The position numbers and the translations under genes are program-made. Source: Hamadaea sp013361475 (GTDB taxonomy: Bacteria > Actinomycetota > Actinomycetes > Mycobacteriales > Micromonosporaceae). Taken from it: 64,000 bases of DNA. Each line of letters begins with the position of its first letter. Position 1 is the stretch's first letter. Shown piece by piece: positions 24,311-32,860 of this stretch. The stretch spans positions 434,001 to 498,000 of the forward strand of contig NZ_JBFAHM010000002.1 of NCBI RefSeq assembly GCF_040654195.1, written 5' to 3'. Below the pieces are notes generated by a model. That model saw nothing but the letters and a program-made list of their open reading frames with translations, made no database searches and was not told where the DNA came from.

Positions 24311-25506
24311 CCGCAGGTCGTGACCCGGAGATCCTCGACCGCATCCGAGCAGTGACCGATGCGGAGCTCTCCCATCTGCCGGCCGACGCGCTACTGATGG
24401 AGCTGGTCTCGCGGACGAGATCCCTGCTGCACGTCGACTCCGCGACCATCCTGCTCCTCGACCCGACCGGCCGCGAGTTGATCACCGCCGCCACCGTGGG
24501 TCTGGAGGAGGAGCTTCAGTTCGACATCCGGGTGCCGATGGGCATCGGCTTCGCCGGACGGGTGGCGGCGGGCGGCGAGCCGCTGGTCATCGAACACGTC
24601 GATCGGGGCGACGTGTTCAGCCACGTCCTGATCGACCATCGCGTGACCTCCATGGCGGGGGTGCCGCTCCTGGTCGCGGGCCGCGTCGTCGGGGTTCTGC
24701 GGGTCGGCTCCGTCGAGGCGCGGACGTTCACCGAGGACGACATCGAACTGCTGCGGCTGGTCGCCGACCGCGCCGGCCTCGCCGCGAACACTCGGCTCTC
24801 GCAGACCGAACGCGTGGCCACCCTTGCCCTGCAACGGAGTCTGCTGCCCGCGCGCCCGCCGCAGATCCCGGGCCTGGACATCGCCGTGCGTTACATCCCC
24901 GGGGCCGCTGTCGGCGTCGGCGGCGACTGGTACGACGTGTTCACCCTGCCCTCCGGTCACGTCGGGCTGGTCATCGGCGACGTCGCCGGCAACGGCCTGC
25001 AGTCCGCCGTCGTGATGGGCCGCATCCGCAGCGCGCTGCGGGCGTACGCGTTGGAGTCGACCGATCCGGCCGACGTGCTCACCCGCCTCGACCGCAAGAT
25101 CCAGCTCTTCGAGCCGGGCGCCATGGCGACCGCGGCGTACGCCGTCGTCGAACCGGACCGGCGGTCGGTCACCTTCTCGGTGGCCGGGCATCTCATGCCG
25201 GTCGTCCTCGATCCCGGGGCGCGGGGGCATCTGCTCGACGCTCCAGTCGACCTGCCCTTGGGCGCTCTGCCGGACGCCTTCCGCCGGATCACGACCCTGC
25301 CGTTGGTGCCGGAGACGGGGATGCTGCTCTACACCGACGGGCTCGTCGAGCGCCGCCGTCAGTCGATCGACGACGGGATCGAGAAGCTGCTCGCGGGGCT
25401 GGCCGGGGGCGACGCCGAGAGCCTCTGCGCCGCGGCGACGGCGAACATGCTGCACAACGAGGCCGTCAGCGACGACGTGGCCGTGGTCGGCGTACGCATC
25501 ACGTGA
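24307..25506 (+). CDS. GAF-domain PP2C phosphatase (SpoIIE/RsbU family)
   Basis: 399 residues. A GAF sensor lies at about residues 35-175 (LLHVDSATILLLDPTGRELI, GIGFAGRVAAGGEPLVI, GVPLLVAGRVVGVLRVGS). The SpoIIE-type PP2C domain follows: GGDWYDVF, VIGDVAGNGLQSA, LYTDGLVERR and DDVAVVGVRI keep the metal-binding aspartates. It should dephosphorylate the STAS protein encoded just before it when the GAF domain is stimulated. Its last 8 bases overlap the convergent ATPase gene. Confidence 0.95.
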   Translation: MTAGRDPEILDRIRAVTDAELSHLPADALLMELVSRTRSLLHVDSATILLLDPTGRELITAATVGLEEELQFDIRVPMGIGFAGRVAAGGEPLVIEHVDRGDVFSHVLIDHRVTSMAGVPLLVAGRVVGVLRVGSVEARTFTEDDIELLRLVADRAGLAANTRLSQTERVATLALQRSLLPARPPQIPGLDIAVRYIPGAAVGVGGDWYDVFTLPSGHVGLVIGDVAGNGLQSAVVMGRIRSALRAYALESTDPADVLTRLDRKIQLFEPGAMATAAYAVVEPDRRSVTFSVAGHLMPVVLDPGARGHLLDAPVDLPLGALPDAFRRITTLPLVPETGMLLYTDGLVERRRQSIDDGIEKLLAGLAGGDAESLCAAATANMLHNEAVSDDVAVVGVRIT

Positions 25507-25900
25507 CGGGACGCACCGGGGCGGGATGCGACCGCAGCCGGACCCAGACGAGTTTGCCGCCCTCATAGTCGTCCACGCCCCACGCCGCGGCCAGCTGATC
25601 GATGAGGGCGAGCCCGTAGCCGCCGGTGGTGTCGGGCGTACGCCGTCTCGGCGGAATGGAGGTGCTGTCGGCGGCGCTGATCGTCACCTGGGTCTCGTGC
25701 GCCTGCACGGCGATCTCCAGCAGCCCGCCACCGTGCCGGACGGCGTTGGCCACCAGTTCCGACACGATCAGATCGGCGACGTCGAGCCAGTCGCCGTCGG
25801 CGAAGCCCCACGCTGTCAGCAGTTGCCGGACGGTCTTGCGAGCGCCGCGCGGGGCGTCGGCGCCGGACGGCACGTCCAGCCGGGCACGCAGCTCGCTCAC
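25499..25900 (-). CDS. RsbW-like anti-sigma factor kinase
   Basis: 133 residues, one HATPase_c domain: SELVANAVRHGGGL (N-box), ADSTSIPPRR, then TGGYGLALIDQLAAAWGVDDYEGGKLVWVRL. It is the likely kinase and sigma-factor binder for the STAS protein at 23999, encoded convergently with an 8-base tail overlap. The sigma factor target is not in the cluster. Confidence 0.92.
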   Translation of the reverse strand: MSELRARLDVPSGADAPRGARKTVRQLLTAWGFADGDWLDVADLIVSELVANAVRHGGGLLEIAVQAHETQVTISAADSTSIPPRRRTPDTTGGYGLALIDQLAAAWGVDDYEGGKLVWVRLRSHPAPVRPVT

Positions 25901-26002
25901 CGATTCCCCTCCCCTCCCCGAGGTGGCCGGCGTACTCGCCGCCCATTCTGCCGCTTCTCCCCTGGGAAAACGAGGCGGGGCAGAACTGGCTGCGGCGTAC
26001 CG

Positions 26003-26008
26003 TACGCT
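26003..26008 (+). promoter_or_regulatory. Candidate -10 box of a leaderless promoter
   Basis: TACGCT six bases before the GTG at 26015; no Shine-Dalgarno present. Confidence 0.45.
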
Positions 26009-26014
26009 TTCGCG

Positions 26015-26788
26015 GTGGCCAGTCCTTACGCGCAGACCGCGTACGCGGTGCGATGTGATTGGGGTCCCGTCGGCGCGGACGAGGTCGGCCCTGGCTCCAC
26101 CGTCGTCGCCGTCGTCGATGTGCTCTCCTTCACCACCACCCTCACCGTCGCCGCGGATCAGGGCATCGAGGTCTTTCCGTACCGCTGGCGCGACGAACGG
26201 GCCACCGCGTACGCCACCGCTCAGAACGCGACGCTGGCCGTCGGGCGGTCGGAGGTGGGGCCGGACCGGCCGGTGAGCCTGTCGCCGGCGACGATCCGGG
26301 CCGCCTCGGGGATCACGCGGCTGGTGCTGCCCTCGCCCAACGGATCCACCATCGCCCGCCGCCTGGCCGAGACGGGCGCGACCGTCATCGGCGTATCGCT
26401 GCGCAACGCCCGGGCAGCCGCCGCCTGGGCGGCCCGCACGCTACCCGACGGGGCGGCACTGGCCGTCGTCCCGGCGGGGGAACGATGGCAGGCCGACGGC
26501 TCACTACGCCCGGCGATCGAGGACCTGTGGGGCGCGGGCGCGTTCCTGCAAGGGCTGCTCGACGAGGGGCTCGGCGGTTTCTCACCCGAGGCCGAGCTGG
26601 CGGCGGCGGCCTACCGCCACGTCGCACCCACCCTTCGAGACGCCTTGTACGCCTGCGCCAGCGGTCGTGAGCTGGCCGGGTACGGCTACCCGCAGGACGT
26701 CGACATCGCGTCCGAAGTAGACGAGAGCAGCGTCGTTCCCGTGCTGGACGGCGAGTGCTTCCGACCCGTCCCCGCAACGGAAGCCTGA
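26015..26788 (+). CDS. 2-phosphosulfolactate phosphatase family protein (ComB-like)
   Basis: 257 residues. VVAVVDVLSFTTTLTVAADQGIEVFPYRWRDE, LSPATI, LVLPSPNGSTIA and GVSLRNARAAAAWA are ComB signatures. ComB releases phosphate from 2-phosphosulfolactate on the route to coenzyme M in archaea; bacteria carry many homologues without the rest of that route, and I see no ComA or ComC here. Start GTG 26015 fits a leaderless mRNA. Confidence 0.88.
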   Translation: MASPYAQTAYAVRCDWGPVGADEVGPGSTVVAVVDVLSFTTTLTVAADQGIEVFPYRWRDERATAYATAQNATLAVGRSEVGPDRPVSLSPATIRAASGITRLVLPSPNGSTIARRLAETGATVIGVSLRNARAAAAWAARTLPDGAALAVVPAGERWQADGSLRPAIEDLWGAGAFLQGLLDEGLGGFSPEAELAAAAYRHVAPTLRDALYACASGRELAGYGYPQDVDIASEVDESSVVPVLDGECFRPVPATEA

Positions 26789-26792
26789 CGGC

Positions 26793-27905
26793 TCAGCCGA
26801 CGACGATCTCCACGGCCGGCGTGCCGCCGGTGATCCGGGTTGCCTCGGCTTGGATCTGCGTCTTCGGGACGTCGGACCGCTCCCGGAACAGGCGGACCGA
26901 CACGGTGTCGCCGTCGCTCTCCCAGACCCCGGCCACTCGGCCGCGGTGGATCACCACCGGCGAGATCCAGCCGGCCGCCTTGCTGATCTCGGCTCGGCGC
27001 CCGGCGCCGATCAGCTGCTTATCCTGGGTGCCGGGGCCGAGGACGTACTGGTCGAACGCGGGCAGCAGGCGCACTTCGTCGAACGGCCTCGCCGTCGCGA
27101 TCGCGTCGAGTTCGCTGGTCAGCGCGTACGCCGCGGTCCCGTCGACGTCGACCGCGGTGAGCACGCCGTCGGCCGTGAGGTCGGCGTACCACTTCTTCAG
27201 GTCGGTCTTGCGCAGCACACCGCGAGTGATCCACTGATTGAAGGCCTCGGGCGACGCGGGGCCGTAGGCACCAAGGTAGGCCGGGATCGCGACGCGCGCG
27301 GCGTCGGCCGGGTCAGGCAGGCCGGGCCAGCCGTCGAGGTAGGTGTCGGGCCGGGTGAAGGTGACCCGGTTGCCGTCGCTGGGGCCGTAGACGAGCAAAC
27401 CCTGATACGCCAAGGGTTTGAGCACCGAACCCCAGCCGGAGACGAGATGCTCGGCGAGGGTGGGGTCGGAGCTGTGCTCGAGCACCGCCTGGGTCAGTTG
27501 CTCGCGGGTGAGGATCGCGCCGTCCAAGGCGGCCGACGCGGCCTCGGCGATCGCGGTGAGCTGGGCGGCGGTGACGAAGTTGCGCTGCCAGACCGGCTTC
27601 TCCCAGGTCTTGGTGGCCGCCATCAGGGCCAGCAACGCCGGGACGTCGGCCGGGGGCAGCAGGTGCAGCGTGCCGCGCATCGCCCAGGTCTTGACGAGGT
27701 CGCGGTCCAGCAAGGCCTTCGCGACCTGGCCGGCCGGAGGTTCGGCTTGGCGGGCCGTGATCGCCTGCTCGGCGCTGGACGCCACCTGTGCCTGCACGCC
27801 GCAGAGCCGGTGGGCGACCTCCACGGCGGACGTGCCACGAGCCGGCCGATCGAGCAGGTGGCGCCGCATCCGCCAGGCGAAGACCTGGTCCCAGGTGATC
27901 ATCAC
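26793..27905 (-). CDS. Winged-helix DNA-binding protein, HTH_42 (YcaQ/AlkX-like)
   Basis: 370 residues, single domain family HTH_42. WDQVFAWRMRRHLLDRP starts it; RGTLHLLPPADVPALLAL, ILTREQLTQAVLEH and LLPAFDQYVLG follow. E. coli YcaQ of this family is a DNA glycosylase that unhooks interstrand crosslinks; the catalytic QxQ/QxD region is not assignable by eye, so the exact activity stays open. Initiation at 27905 or the adjacent ATG 27902. Confidence 0.85.
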   Translation of the reverse strand: MMITWDQVFAWRMRRHLLDRPARGTSAVEVAHRLCGVQAQVASSAEQAITARQAEPPAGQVAKALLDRDLVKTWAMRGTLHLLPPADVPALLALMAATKTWEKPVWQRNFVTAAQLTAIAEAASAALDGAILTREQLTQAVLEHSSDPTLAEHLVSGWGSVLKPLAYQGLLVYGPSDGNRVTFTRPDTYLDGWPGLPDPADAARVAIPAYLGAYGPASPEAFNQWITRGVLRKTDLKKWYADLTADGVLTAVDVDGTAAYALTSELDAIATARPFDEVRLLPAFDQYVLGPGTQDKQLIGAGRRAEISKAAGWISPVVIHRGRVAGVWESDGDTVSVRLFRERSDVPKTQIQAEATRITGGTPAVEIVVG

Positions 27906-27914
27906 CCGGTCAGC

Positions 27915-28220
27915 TTAGGCGGCCACCCCGACGAAATCCGCGACACCCGCCGTCGCCCGGCGCACCGGCGCTTCGCGCATGCCGCACGCGAGGCGTTCGG
28001 CGACCGCGACCGCGTCCTGCTCGCGGTCGAACGGCTGCCACATCGTCCAGCTCGCCTGGGCCGAGCCGACGAACCACCGGCCGTCGGGCAGGACGCCCAG
28101 CGTGATGGTCATCTTCTCGTCTGACAGCTTGCCCCGGCCGATCCAGCGGCGCACCCGTCGGGTGCCGTCGGACCACGGGGTCAGTTCCCGTTCCGTGTCC
28201 ACTCGACGACTATCGAACAC
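27915..28220 (-). CDS. Hypothetical protein
   Basis: 101 residues, not recognised. It contains a compact centre (KMTITLGVLPDGRWFVGSAQ, then WTMWQPFDREQDAVAVAERLA) that looks like a small beta-beta-alpha fold with conserved-looking tryptophans. GTG 28220 or GTG 28202 could start it. It lies between the ABC permease and the YcaQ-like gene on the same strand, 52 bases after the former. Confidence 0.65.
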   Translation of the reverse strand: MFDSRRVDTERELTPWSDGTRRVRRWIGRGKLSDEKMTITLGVLPDGRWFVGSAQASWTMWQPFDREQDAVAVAERLACGMREAPVRRATAGVADFVGVAA

Positions 28221-28257
28221 AAGTACGACAACGTCAAGCGGCGCTCCCGCGTGTCGG

Positions 28258-28269
28258 GAACAATTGTTC
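28258..28269. promoter_or_regulatory. 12-bp perfect palindrome
   Basis: GAACAATTGTTC in the 52-base gap before the hypothetical gene at 28220. It suits a dimeric repressor site, with no adjacent regulator to assign. Confidence 0.3.
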
Positions 28270-28272
28270 GAA

Positions 28273-30486
28273 TCAGTCGTTGCGGGCGACCTCCGGGCCG
28301 GTCATCCGGGCCAGCAGGGGAAGCGTTCCGGCGATGACCGCCAGCGACAGGATCAGCCCGGCCGCCACCATGACGTAGTACTCCCAGCCCGGTGGCACGA
28401 GGGTGGTGTGCATTTGCGCCCGCAGGAACAACTGGGCGGACAGCAGACCCATCCCGATCGCGACCGCGGCCACCGCGAGCATCGGCATGACGCTCTCCAG
28501 CAGCACGACCCGGCGGAGCGTACGCAGCGAGACGCCGGTCAGCCGCAGCAGACTGAAGGGCCGTTTGCGATCGCTGAGGCCGCCGGCGACGCTGGCGGCC
28601 AGGCTGCACCCGGCGATCGGCAGGCTGGCGAGGATGACGACGTTGGCCAGTTGCACCCAGCCGGTGAACATGTTCGTCGTGTCCTTGGTGAAATCACGCT
28701 CGGCGATCGGCCGATGCACGCTGGGGAACGCGGCTTCGAGAAGGGTCCGACTCCGTTCGATCGCGCCGACGGAGCCGTCGTTGCCGACCTGGATCGAGGC
28801 GATCGGCAGGCGCTCCACCTCCGCGGCGGTGATCGCCGCCGCCGGCCAGGGCGGCGCGGGCATTCCCTTCGGAACCCCGAAGTCGGCCACCGACACCGCT
28901 TCGGCTCCGGCCGGGCAACTGCCCAGCTCGGGATGCCGGGCCAAGTCTGCGCAGGACATCACGTACGGCTGGTCGCCATACGCGCCGGGCTGATCCGCGC
29001 CGCCGAAGCCGGGGTTGGACCGCAGGAAGAATACATCGGTCACCCCGGGAACCGCCTTGAGCTGATCCGTGACGGCAGGCGTACCCGTGGGTCCGGGTTC
29101 CGGCCAGAACATCTGCCGCACGTAACCGGTGTCGAAGCGGTAGTCCGTCGCGTTGCGGTCGTCGGAGATCGTGCCGATGACGCCGACCGCCACGCTGGTC
29201 ACGAACATCGCCAGGACCAGGCCGCTGACCGCGCGGAAGCCGCCCTGCGGGTTGTCCGACAGGCGCCGGGCGGCGATCAGGGTGGACGGCCGCTGCGCAC
29301 GCCTGGCCAGCAGCCGTGAGCCGACCATGGTGAACCACGGCCCGGCGACGACCAGCCCCGACATGACGACGAGGAACCCGGGCAGGAAGACCGCGACCTG
29401 CTTGATGCTCGTGTCGGGACGGTGTCCGTCCAAGTAGGAGAGCCAGGCCACGCCGGCCACGAGCGGAATCAGCCGGTACGCCCGGGGCGGCTTCGGGGTG
29501 GTCCGCCGAGTCACGCCCAGCGGGGAGACGCGTACGCGACGCAGGGACAGCCACGCCACCAGCAGCGCCGCCACCGGTACGCCCACCGCCACGCACACCA
29601 CGTTCGTCGCCGTCAGCGCCATGTCGTCGGGGAAGAACGGCGCTCCGGTGAACGGGATCGCCGCCAACGGTTTTCGCAGCACGAGGAAGACGCCGAAGCC
29701 GAGCACCGTGCCGATGACGGCGGCGACGGCGGCCTCGACGACCGCCATCTTCGAGATCTGGCCGCTCGTCGCGCCGATGAGCCGCATGGCCGCGTACCGC
29801 TGTTCCCGCCGGGCGGCGGTCAGCCGGGTCGCGGTGCCGATGAAGATGAGCACCGGGAACAGCAGGGCTCCGGCCACGACGCCGAGCACGAGGTCGAACC
29901 CGGCGGCCCGGTAGCCGACGATGCACCCGGCGCAGTCCTCCGGTGAGGTGCCGAAGATGCTCGTGACCTGCCGCGCGTTCGGCAGCTTCGCGGCTTCGGC
30001 CGGGTCGTGCCCGATGAGGATCACGAGCGAGGTCGGCGACGGCAGCGCCTCGTCACCGATGATGCCCACCTCGTGGCCGGGGAACCGGTCGCCCAACTGC
30101 TCCGGCGGGGTGACGGCGAGCAGGTCGTGGAGTTTCGGTGAGACGAAGTACTCCCCCGCCGCCGGCAACCGGGGCACGCCCGGTGGGATCGGCGAATCGG
30201 GGCCGGTCGCCGCGACGTCGACCCGGGCGATCGCGTCCGCGTCGTAGAAGTCCTCGCGGGGCGCCCACCACAGCGCGTCGGCGTGGACGGAGTCGCCGGC
30301 GGCCGCCGGAACGAGCCCGGTGTTCATCCACGCGTACCGGTGGTTGAGCGAGTGGACGGCGTTGATCGCGGCGACCGTCGCCAGCACCAGGCCGACTCCG
30401 AGCGCCACGGCGGCGGCGATGGTGATCAGCCGGACGAGGGCCTCCCGGCCGCCGGCGACGGTGAGGCGCAGACCGAGCCGGATCAC
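28273..30486 (-). CDS. ABC transporter permease, FtsX-like (MacB type)
   Basis: 737 residues. Two FtsX domains, one near residues 190-310 (VVAGALLFPVLIFIGTATRLTAARREQRYAAMRLIGAT) and one at the C-terminus (LIGCSLAASVAGGLSDRKRPFSLLRLTGVS is its start), with a large external loop between. First helix at about 18-40. It pairs with the ATPase encoded just upstream (GTGA overlap). Such PadR-ABC-FtsX sets export or detoxify peptides and other envelope-active compounds. Confidence 0.92.
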   Translation of the reverse strand: MIRLGLRLTVAGGREALVRLITIAAAVALGVGLVLATVAAINAVHSLNHRYAWMNTGLVPAAAGDSVHADALWWAPREDFYDADAIARVDVAATGPDSPIPPGVPRLPAAGEYFVSPKLHDLLAVTPPEQLGDRFPGHEVGIIGDEALPSPTSLVILIGHDPAEAAKLPNARQVTSIFGTSPEDCAGCIVGYRAAGFDLVLGVVAGALLFPVLIFIGTATRLTAARREQRYAAMRLIGATSGQISKMAVVEAAVAAVIGTVLGFGVFLVLRKPLAAIPFTGAPFFPDDMALTATNVVCVAVGVPVAALLVAWLSLRRVRVSPLGVTRRTTPKPPRAYRLIPLVAGVAWLSYLDGHRPDTSIKQVAVFLPGFLVVMSGLVVAGPWFTMVGSRLLARRAQRPSTLIAARRLSDNPQGGFRAVSGLVLAMFVTSVAVGVIGTISDDRNATDYRFDTGYVRQMFWPEPGPTGTPAVTDQLKAVPGVTDVFFLRSNPGFGGADQPGAYGDQPYVMSCADLARHPELGSCPAGAEAVSVADFGVPKGMPAPPWPAAAITAAEVERLPIASIQVGNDGSVGAIERSRTLLEAAFPSVHRPIAERDFTKDTTNMFTGWVQLANVVILASLPIAGCSLAASVAGGLSDRKRPFSLLRLTGVSLRTLRRVVLLESVMPMLAVAAVAIGMGLLSAQLFLRAQMHTTLVPPGWEYYVMVAAGLILSLAVIAGTLPLLARMTGPEVARND

Positions 30487-31163
30487 GACGCGATGCCTTC
30501 GGTCACGGCGACGCGGCCGTCCCGGACGATGACCTCACGGTCGGCGTACGCCGCCACCCGGGCCTCGTGGGTCACCAGGACGACCGTCGTGCCCTGCTCT
30601 CGGGCCGAGCCGACGAGCAACTCCATGACCTGCTCCCCGGTCAGCGAGTCCAGGGCGCCGGTCGGCTCGTCGGCGAAGAGCACCTCGGGCTCGGCGACCA
30701 GGGCCCGGGCCAGCGCGACCCGCTGCGCCTGCCCGCCCGACAGCTCACCGGACCGGCGTCCCTCCATTCCGGACAGATCGAGTCGTTCGAACCAGACTCG
30801 GGCCCGCTCCATCGCCTGCGCCCGGCGTACGCCGCCGAGTAGCAAGGGCAGCGCGACGTTCTCGTGGACGGTCAACTCCGGAACCAGCTGACCGAACTGG
30901 AAGACGAAGCCGAACCGGTCCCGGCGCAGTGCGCTGCGGCGGGTCTCGGACAACTGGTCGACCCGCTCCCCGGCGAAGGTCACCTCGCCGGAGTCGGGCA
31001 CGAGGATGCCCGCCAGGCAGTGCAGCAGGGTGCTCTTGCCGGAGCCACTGGGACCCATGACGGCGACGATCTCACCGGCCTCAGCTCGGAAGGAGGCACC
31101 CCGCAGAGCCTGGGTCTCACCGAAGGACAGGGCGACGTCACGAGCCTCGATCAGGGCGCTCAC
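30483..31163 (-). CDS. ABC transporter ATP-binding protein (MacB/LolD type)
   Basis: 226 residues. Walker A GPSGSGKST (about 37-45), Q-loop FVFQFGQLVP, signature LSGGQAQRVALARAL, Walker B VLFADEPTGALD and H-loop VTHE are all intact. GTG 31163 overlaps the padR stop as GTGA, and its own stop overlaps the permease start the same way. Confidence 0.96.
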   Translation of the reverse strand: MSALIEARDVALSFGETQALRGASFRAEAGEIVAVMGPSGSGKSTLLHCLAGILVPDSGEVTFAGERVDQLSETRRSALRRDRFGFVFQFGQLVPELTVHENVALPLLLGGVRRAQAMERARVWFERLDLSGMEGRRSGELSGGQAQRVALARALVAEPEVLFADEPTGALDSLTGEQVMELLVGSAREQGTTVVLVTHEARVAAYADREVIVRDGRVAVTEGIAS

Positions 31164-31684
31164 TTGCGGACCTCCTTCGCCAGCGCGTCCAGCCGGGCCG
31201 CGGTCAGGTCGATCCAGCGCAGGTCCGCCTCCAGGTGGAAGAGGCTGTGGTCGGCGAGCAACGCGTCCACCAGCCCACCCGTACGCCGAACCTCGGTGAG
31301 TTCGCGCATCCGCTGAAGGTGGGCGCGCCGCTGCGTGTCGAGGTATTCCTCGGCGGGCCGGCCGAGCATGAGCGCCAGCACCACCTTCGAGAACAGGATG
31401 GTCTGCAGGTGTGGCTCGGGCTCGACGGGCTCGGTCAACCAGGCGTCGACCTCCGTGGCGCCGACCTCGGTGATGATGTAGCGCTTGCGGTCGGGGCCGT
31501 CGCCCTTGCCGACGTCGCTGATGACGACCTTGCCGTCCCGGGCCAGCCGGCTCAGCGTCGCGTACACCTGGCCGAACGGCAGCGGCCGCCCGCGCCCGAA
31601 GTACGCGTCGTAGTCCCGCTTCAGCTCGTAGCCGTGGCTCGGCTCGCGTTCGAGCAGGCCGAGGAGGGTCAGTGGCACCGTCAT
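31160..31684 (-). CDS. PadR family regulator of the ABC exporter
   Basis: 174 residues, the two-domain PadR type: winged helix (LTLLGLLEREPSHGYELKRDYDAYFGRGRPLPFGQVYATLSRLARDG begins it) and a C-terminal helical dimer domain. The mRNA looks leaderless: TATAGT lies seven bases before the ATG, inside a direct repeat that would be its operator. It heads the PadR-ATPase-permease operon. Confidence 0.94.
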   Translation of the reverse strand: MTVPLTLLGLLEREPSHGYELKRDYDAYFGRGRPLPFGQVYATLSRLARDGKVVISDVGKGDGPDRKRYIITEVGATEVDAWLTEPVEPEPHLQTILFSKVVLALMLGRPAEEYLDTQRRAHLQRMRELTEVRRTGGLVDALLADHSLFHLEADLRWIDLTAARLDALAKEVRK

Positions 31685-31691
31685 GCGGGTG

Positions 31692-31717
31692 ACTATACAC
31701 CCGGCGTATACACCGGG
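31692..31717 (-). promoter_or_regulatory. Leaderless promoter with overlapping PadR operator
   Basis: On the minus strand TATAGT (31697-31692) stands seven bases before the ATG. The plus strand shows TATACACCCGG (31694-31704) and TATACACCGGG (31707-31717), a direct repeat with a 13-base period that covers the -10 box. Confidence 0.55.
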
Positions 31718-31736
31718 CGAACAACCCCCGATGTCG

Positions 31737-31809
31737 TGATCGTCGCGTCAGCCATGCGGTATCAACGGGCATTTCGCCGCGCGAAGCAGCATGGCTGGCG
31801 CAATGATCA
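31737..31809 (+). repeat. 73-bp palindromic element, copy 3
   Basis: Starts TGATCGTCGCGTCAGCC and ends GGCTGGCGCAATGATCA, core CAACGGGCATTTCGCCGC. The left arm carries a few changes (TGATCG, GCGG), so pairing is less perfect than in copies 1 and 4. It lies between the divergent padR and PHP genes, unlike the other copies, which sit behind genes. Confidence 0.9.
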
Positions 31810-31830
31810 GGCGCTCAGCAGAATAGCGGC

Positions 31831-32667
31831 ATGGTGCCCACCGACGGACATGTGCACAGCGAATGGTCGTGGGACGCGCCGGACGGCGCGATGGAGCAGA
31901 CGTGCGCACAGGCGGTGGCCCTCGGCCTGCCCGCGATCGCGTTCACCGAACACGTCGATCACACCAAGTGGACGGTCGATCCGGGCGAGCTGGATCCCTT
32001 CCCCGGCCTCAAAGCCCACCTCGACGCGGACGACCGCGTGGTGCCGCCCGCGTTCGACGCGTTGGGCTACCTGGAGTCCCTGGACCGCTGCCGGTCGAAG
32101 TTCCCCGGTCTGCGGATCATCAGCGGCGTGGAGCTGGGTGAACCGCACCGGCACCGCGATCAGGTCGCCCGTCTCCTGGCCGTCGGCGAGTTCGAGCGGG
32201 TGCTCGGCTCCCTGCACACGATCCCGTGGGACGACGACAAGGCCTCCGAGCCGCCCTTCCACCTCCGCCGCCGCCCGCCGGGCGAGGTGTTGCGGGACTA
32301 CCTGGCCGAACTGCCGACGATGATCGCGCAGGCGGCCGAGTTCGGCGTCCTGGCGCACATCGATTACGTCGTCCGCTACTGGCCCGCCGACGCCGAACCG
32401 TTCGACCCCCATCCGTTCGAGGACGAGTTCCGCCACGCCCTGCGTACGCTCGCCGACAGCGGTCGGATTCTGGAGGTGAACACCAGAGGGCCGATGAATC
32501 CCGAAATCGTCCGATGGTGGCACGACGAAGGCGGCGAAGCCGTCGGCTTCGGCAGCGACGCGCATCAGCCGACCGGGCTCGCGTTCCAGTTCGCCGAGGC
32601 GGCCGCGATGGTGGAGGCGCTGGGCTTCCGGCCCGGCCGGCATCCGTACGAGTTCTGGGTGCGCTGA
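31831..32667 (+). CDS. PHP-domain phosphoesterase (histidinol-phosphatase-like)
   Basis: 278 residues. All PHP motifs are visible: DGHVHSEWS (residues 5-13), TEHVDH, SGVELGE, GSLHTIPW, AHIDYV and GSDAH near the C-terminus, so the trinuclear metal site is complete. Length and layout match the HisK-type histidinol-phosphate phosphatases, but no his genes are near and the substrate is open. No clear Shine-Dalgarno. It is flanked on both sides by the 73-bp palindromic element in the same orientation. Confidence 0.9.
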   Translation: MVPTDGHVHSEWSWDAPDGAMEQTCAQAVALGLPAIAFTEHVDHTKWTVDPGELDPFPGLKAHLDADDRVVPPAFDALGYLESLDRCRSKFPGLRIISGVELGEPHRHRDQVARLLAVGEFERVLGSLHTIPWDDDKASEPPFHLRRRPPGEVLRDYLAELPTMIAQAAEFGVLAHIDYVVRYWPADAEPFDPHPFEDEFRHALRTLADSGRILEVNTRGPMNPEIVRWWHDEGGEAVGFGSDAHQPTGLAFQFAEAAAMVEALGFRPGRHPYEFWVR

Positions 32668-32692
32668 GCACGTCGCGCCGGCCGAGAGAGCA

Positions 32693-32765
32693 TGATCATT
32701 GCGTCAGGCATGCTGTTTACTCGGGCATTTCGCCACGCGAAACAGCATGGCTGACGCAATGATCA
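32693..32765 (+). repeat. 73-bp palindromic element, copy 4
   Basis: TGATCA ends, arms TGATCATTGCGTCAG... and ...CTGACGCAATGATCA pairing almost perfectly for 25 bases, core TCGGGCATTTCGCC. It stands between the convergent PHP and ROK genes and could work as a two-way terminator. It contains an ATG that opens spurious frames (MADAMIT). Confidence 0.92.
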
Positions 32766-32860
32766 CGCGAGCGCGGAGCGCACGCGAGCGCGGAGCGCGA
32801 GCGCGAGCGAGGAGCGCAAGCGAGCGGGAAGGAGCGCGCAAGCGAGCGCTCAGGCGAGCG
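32766..32860. repeat. Low-complexity GAGCG-rich tract
   Basis: About 95 bases of irregular repeats of GCGAGCG, GGAGCGC and CAAGCGAGCG between palindromic copy 4 and the end of the ROK gene, whose final codons it reaches. Likely grown by slippage; no coding sense. Confidence 0.75.

Noticed and set aside
26015..26788. Coenzyme M biosynthesis from the ComB-like gene
   Set aside because: No ComA, ComC, ComD or ComE partner is present; bacterial ComB homologues often stand alone.
32766..32860. GAGCG-rich tract considered as a CRISPR-like or VNTR array
   Set aside because: Units are irregular, 5-13 bases, with no spacers and no cas genes.
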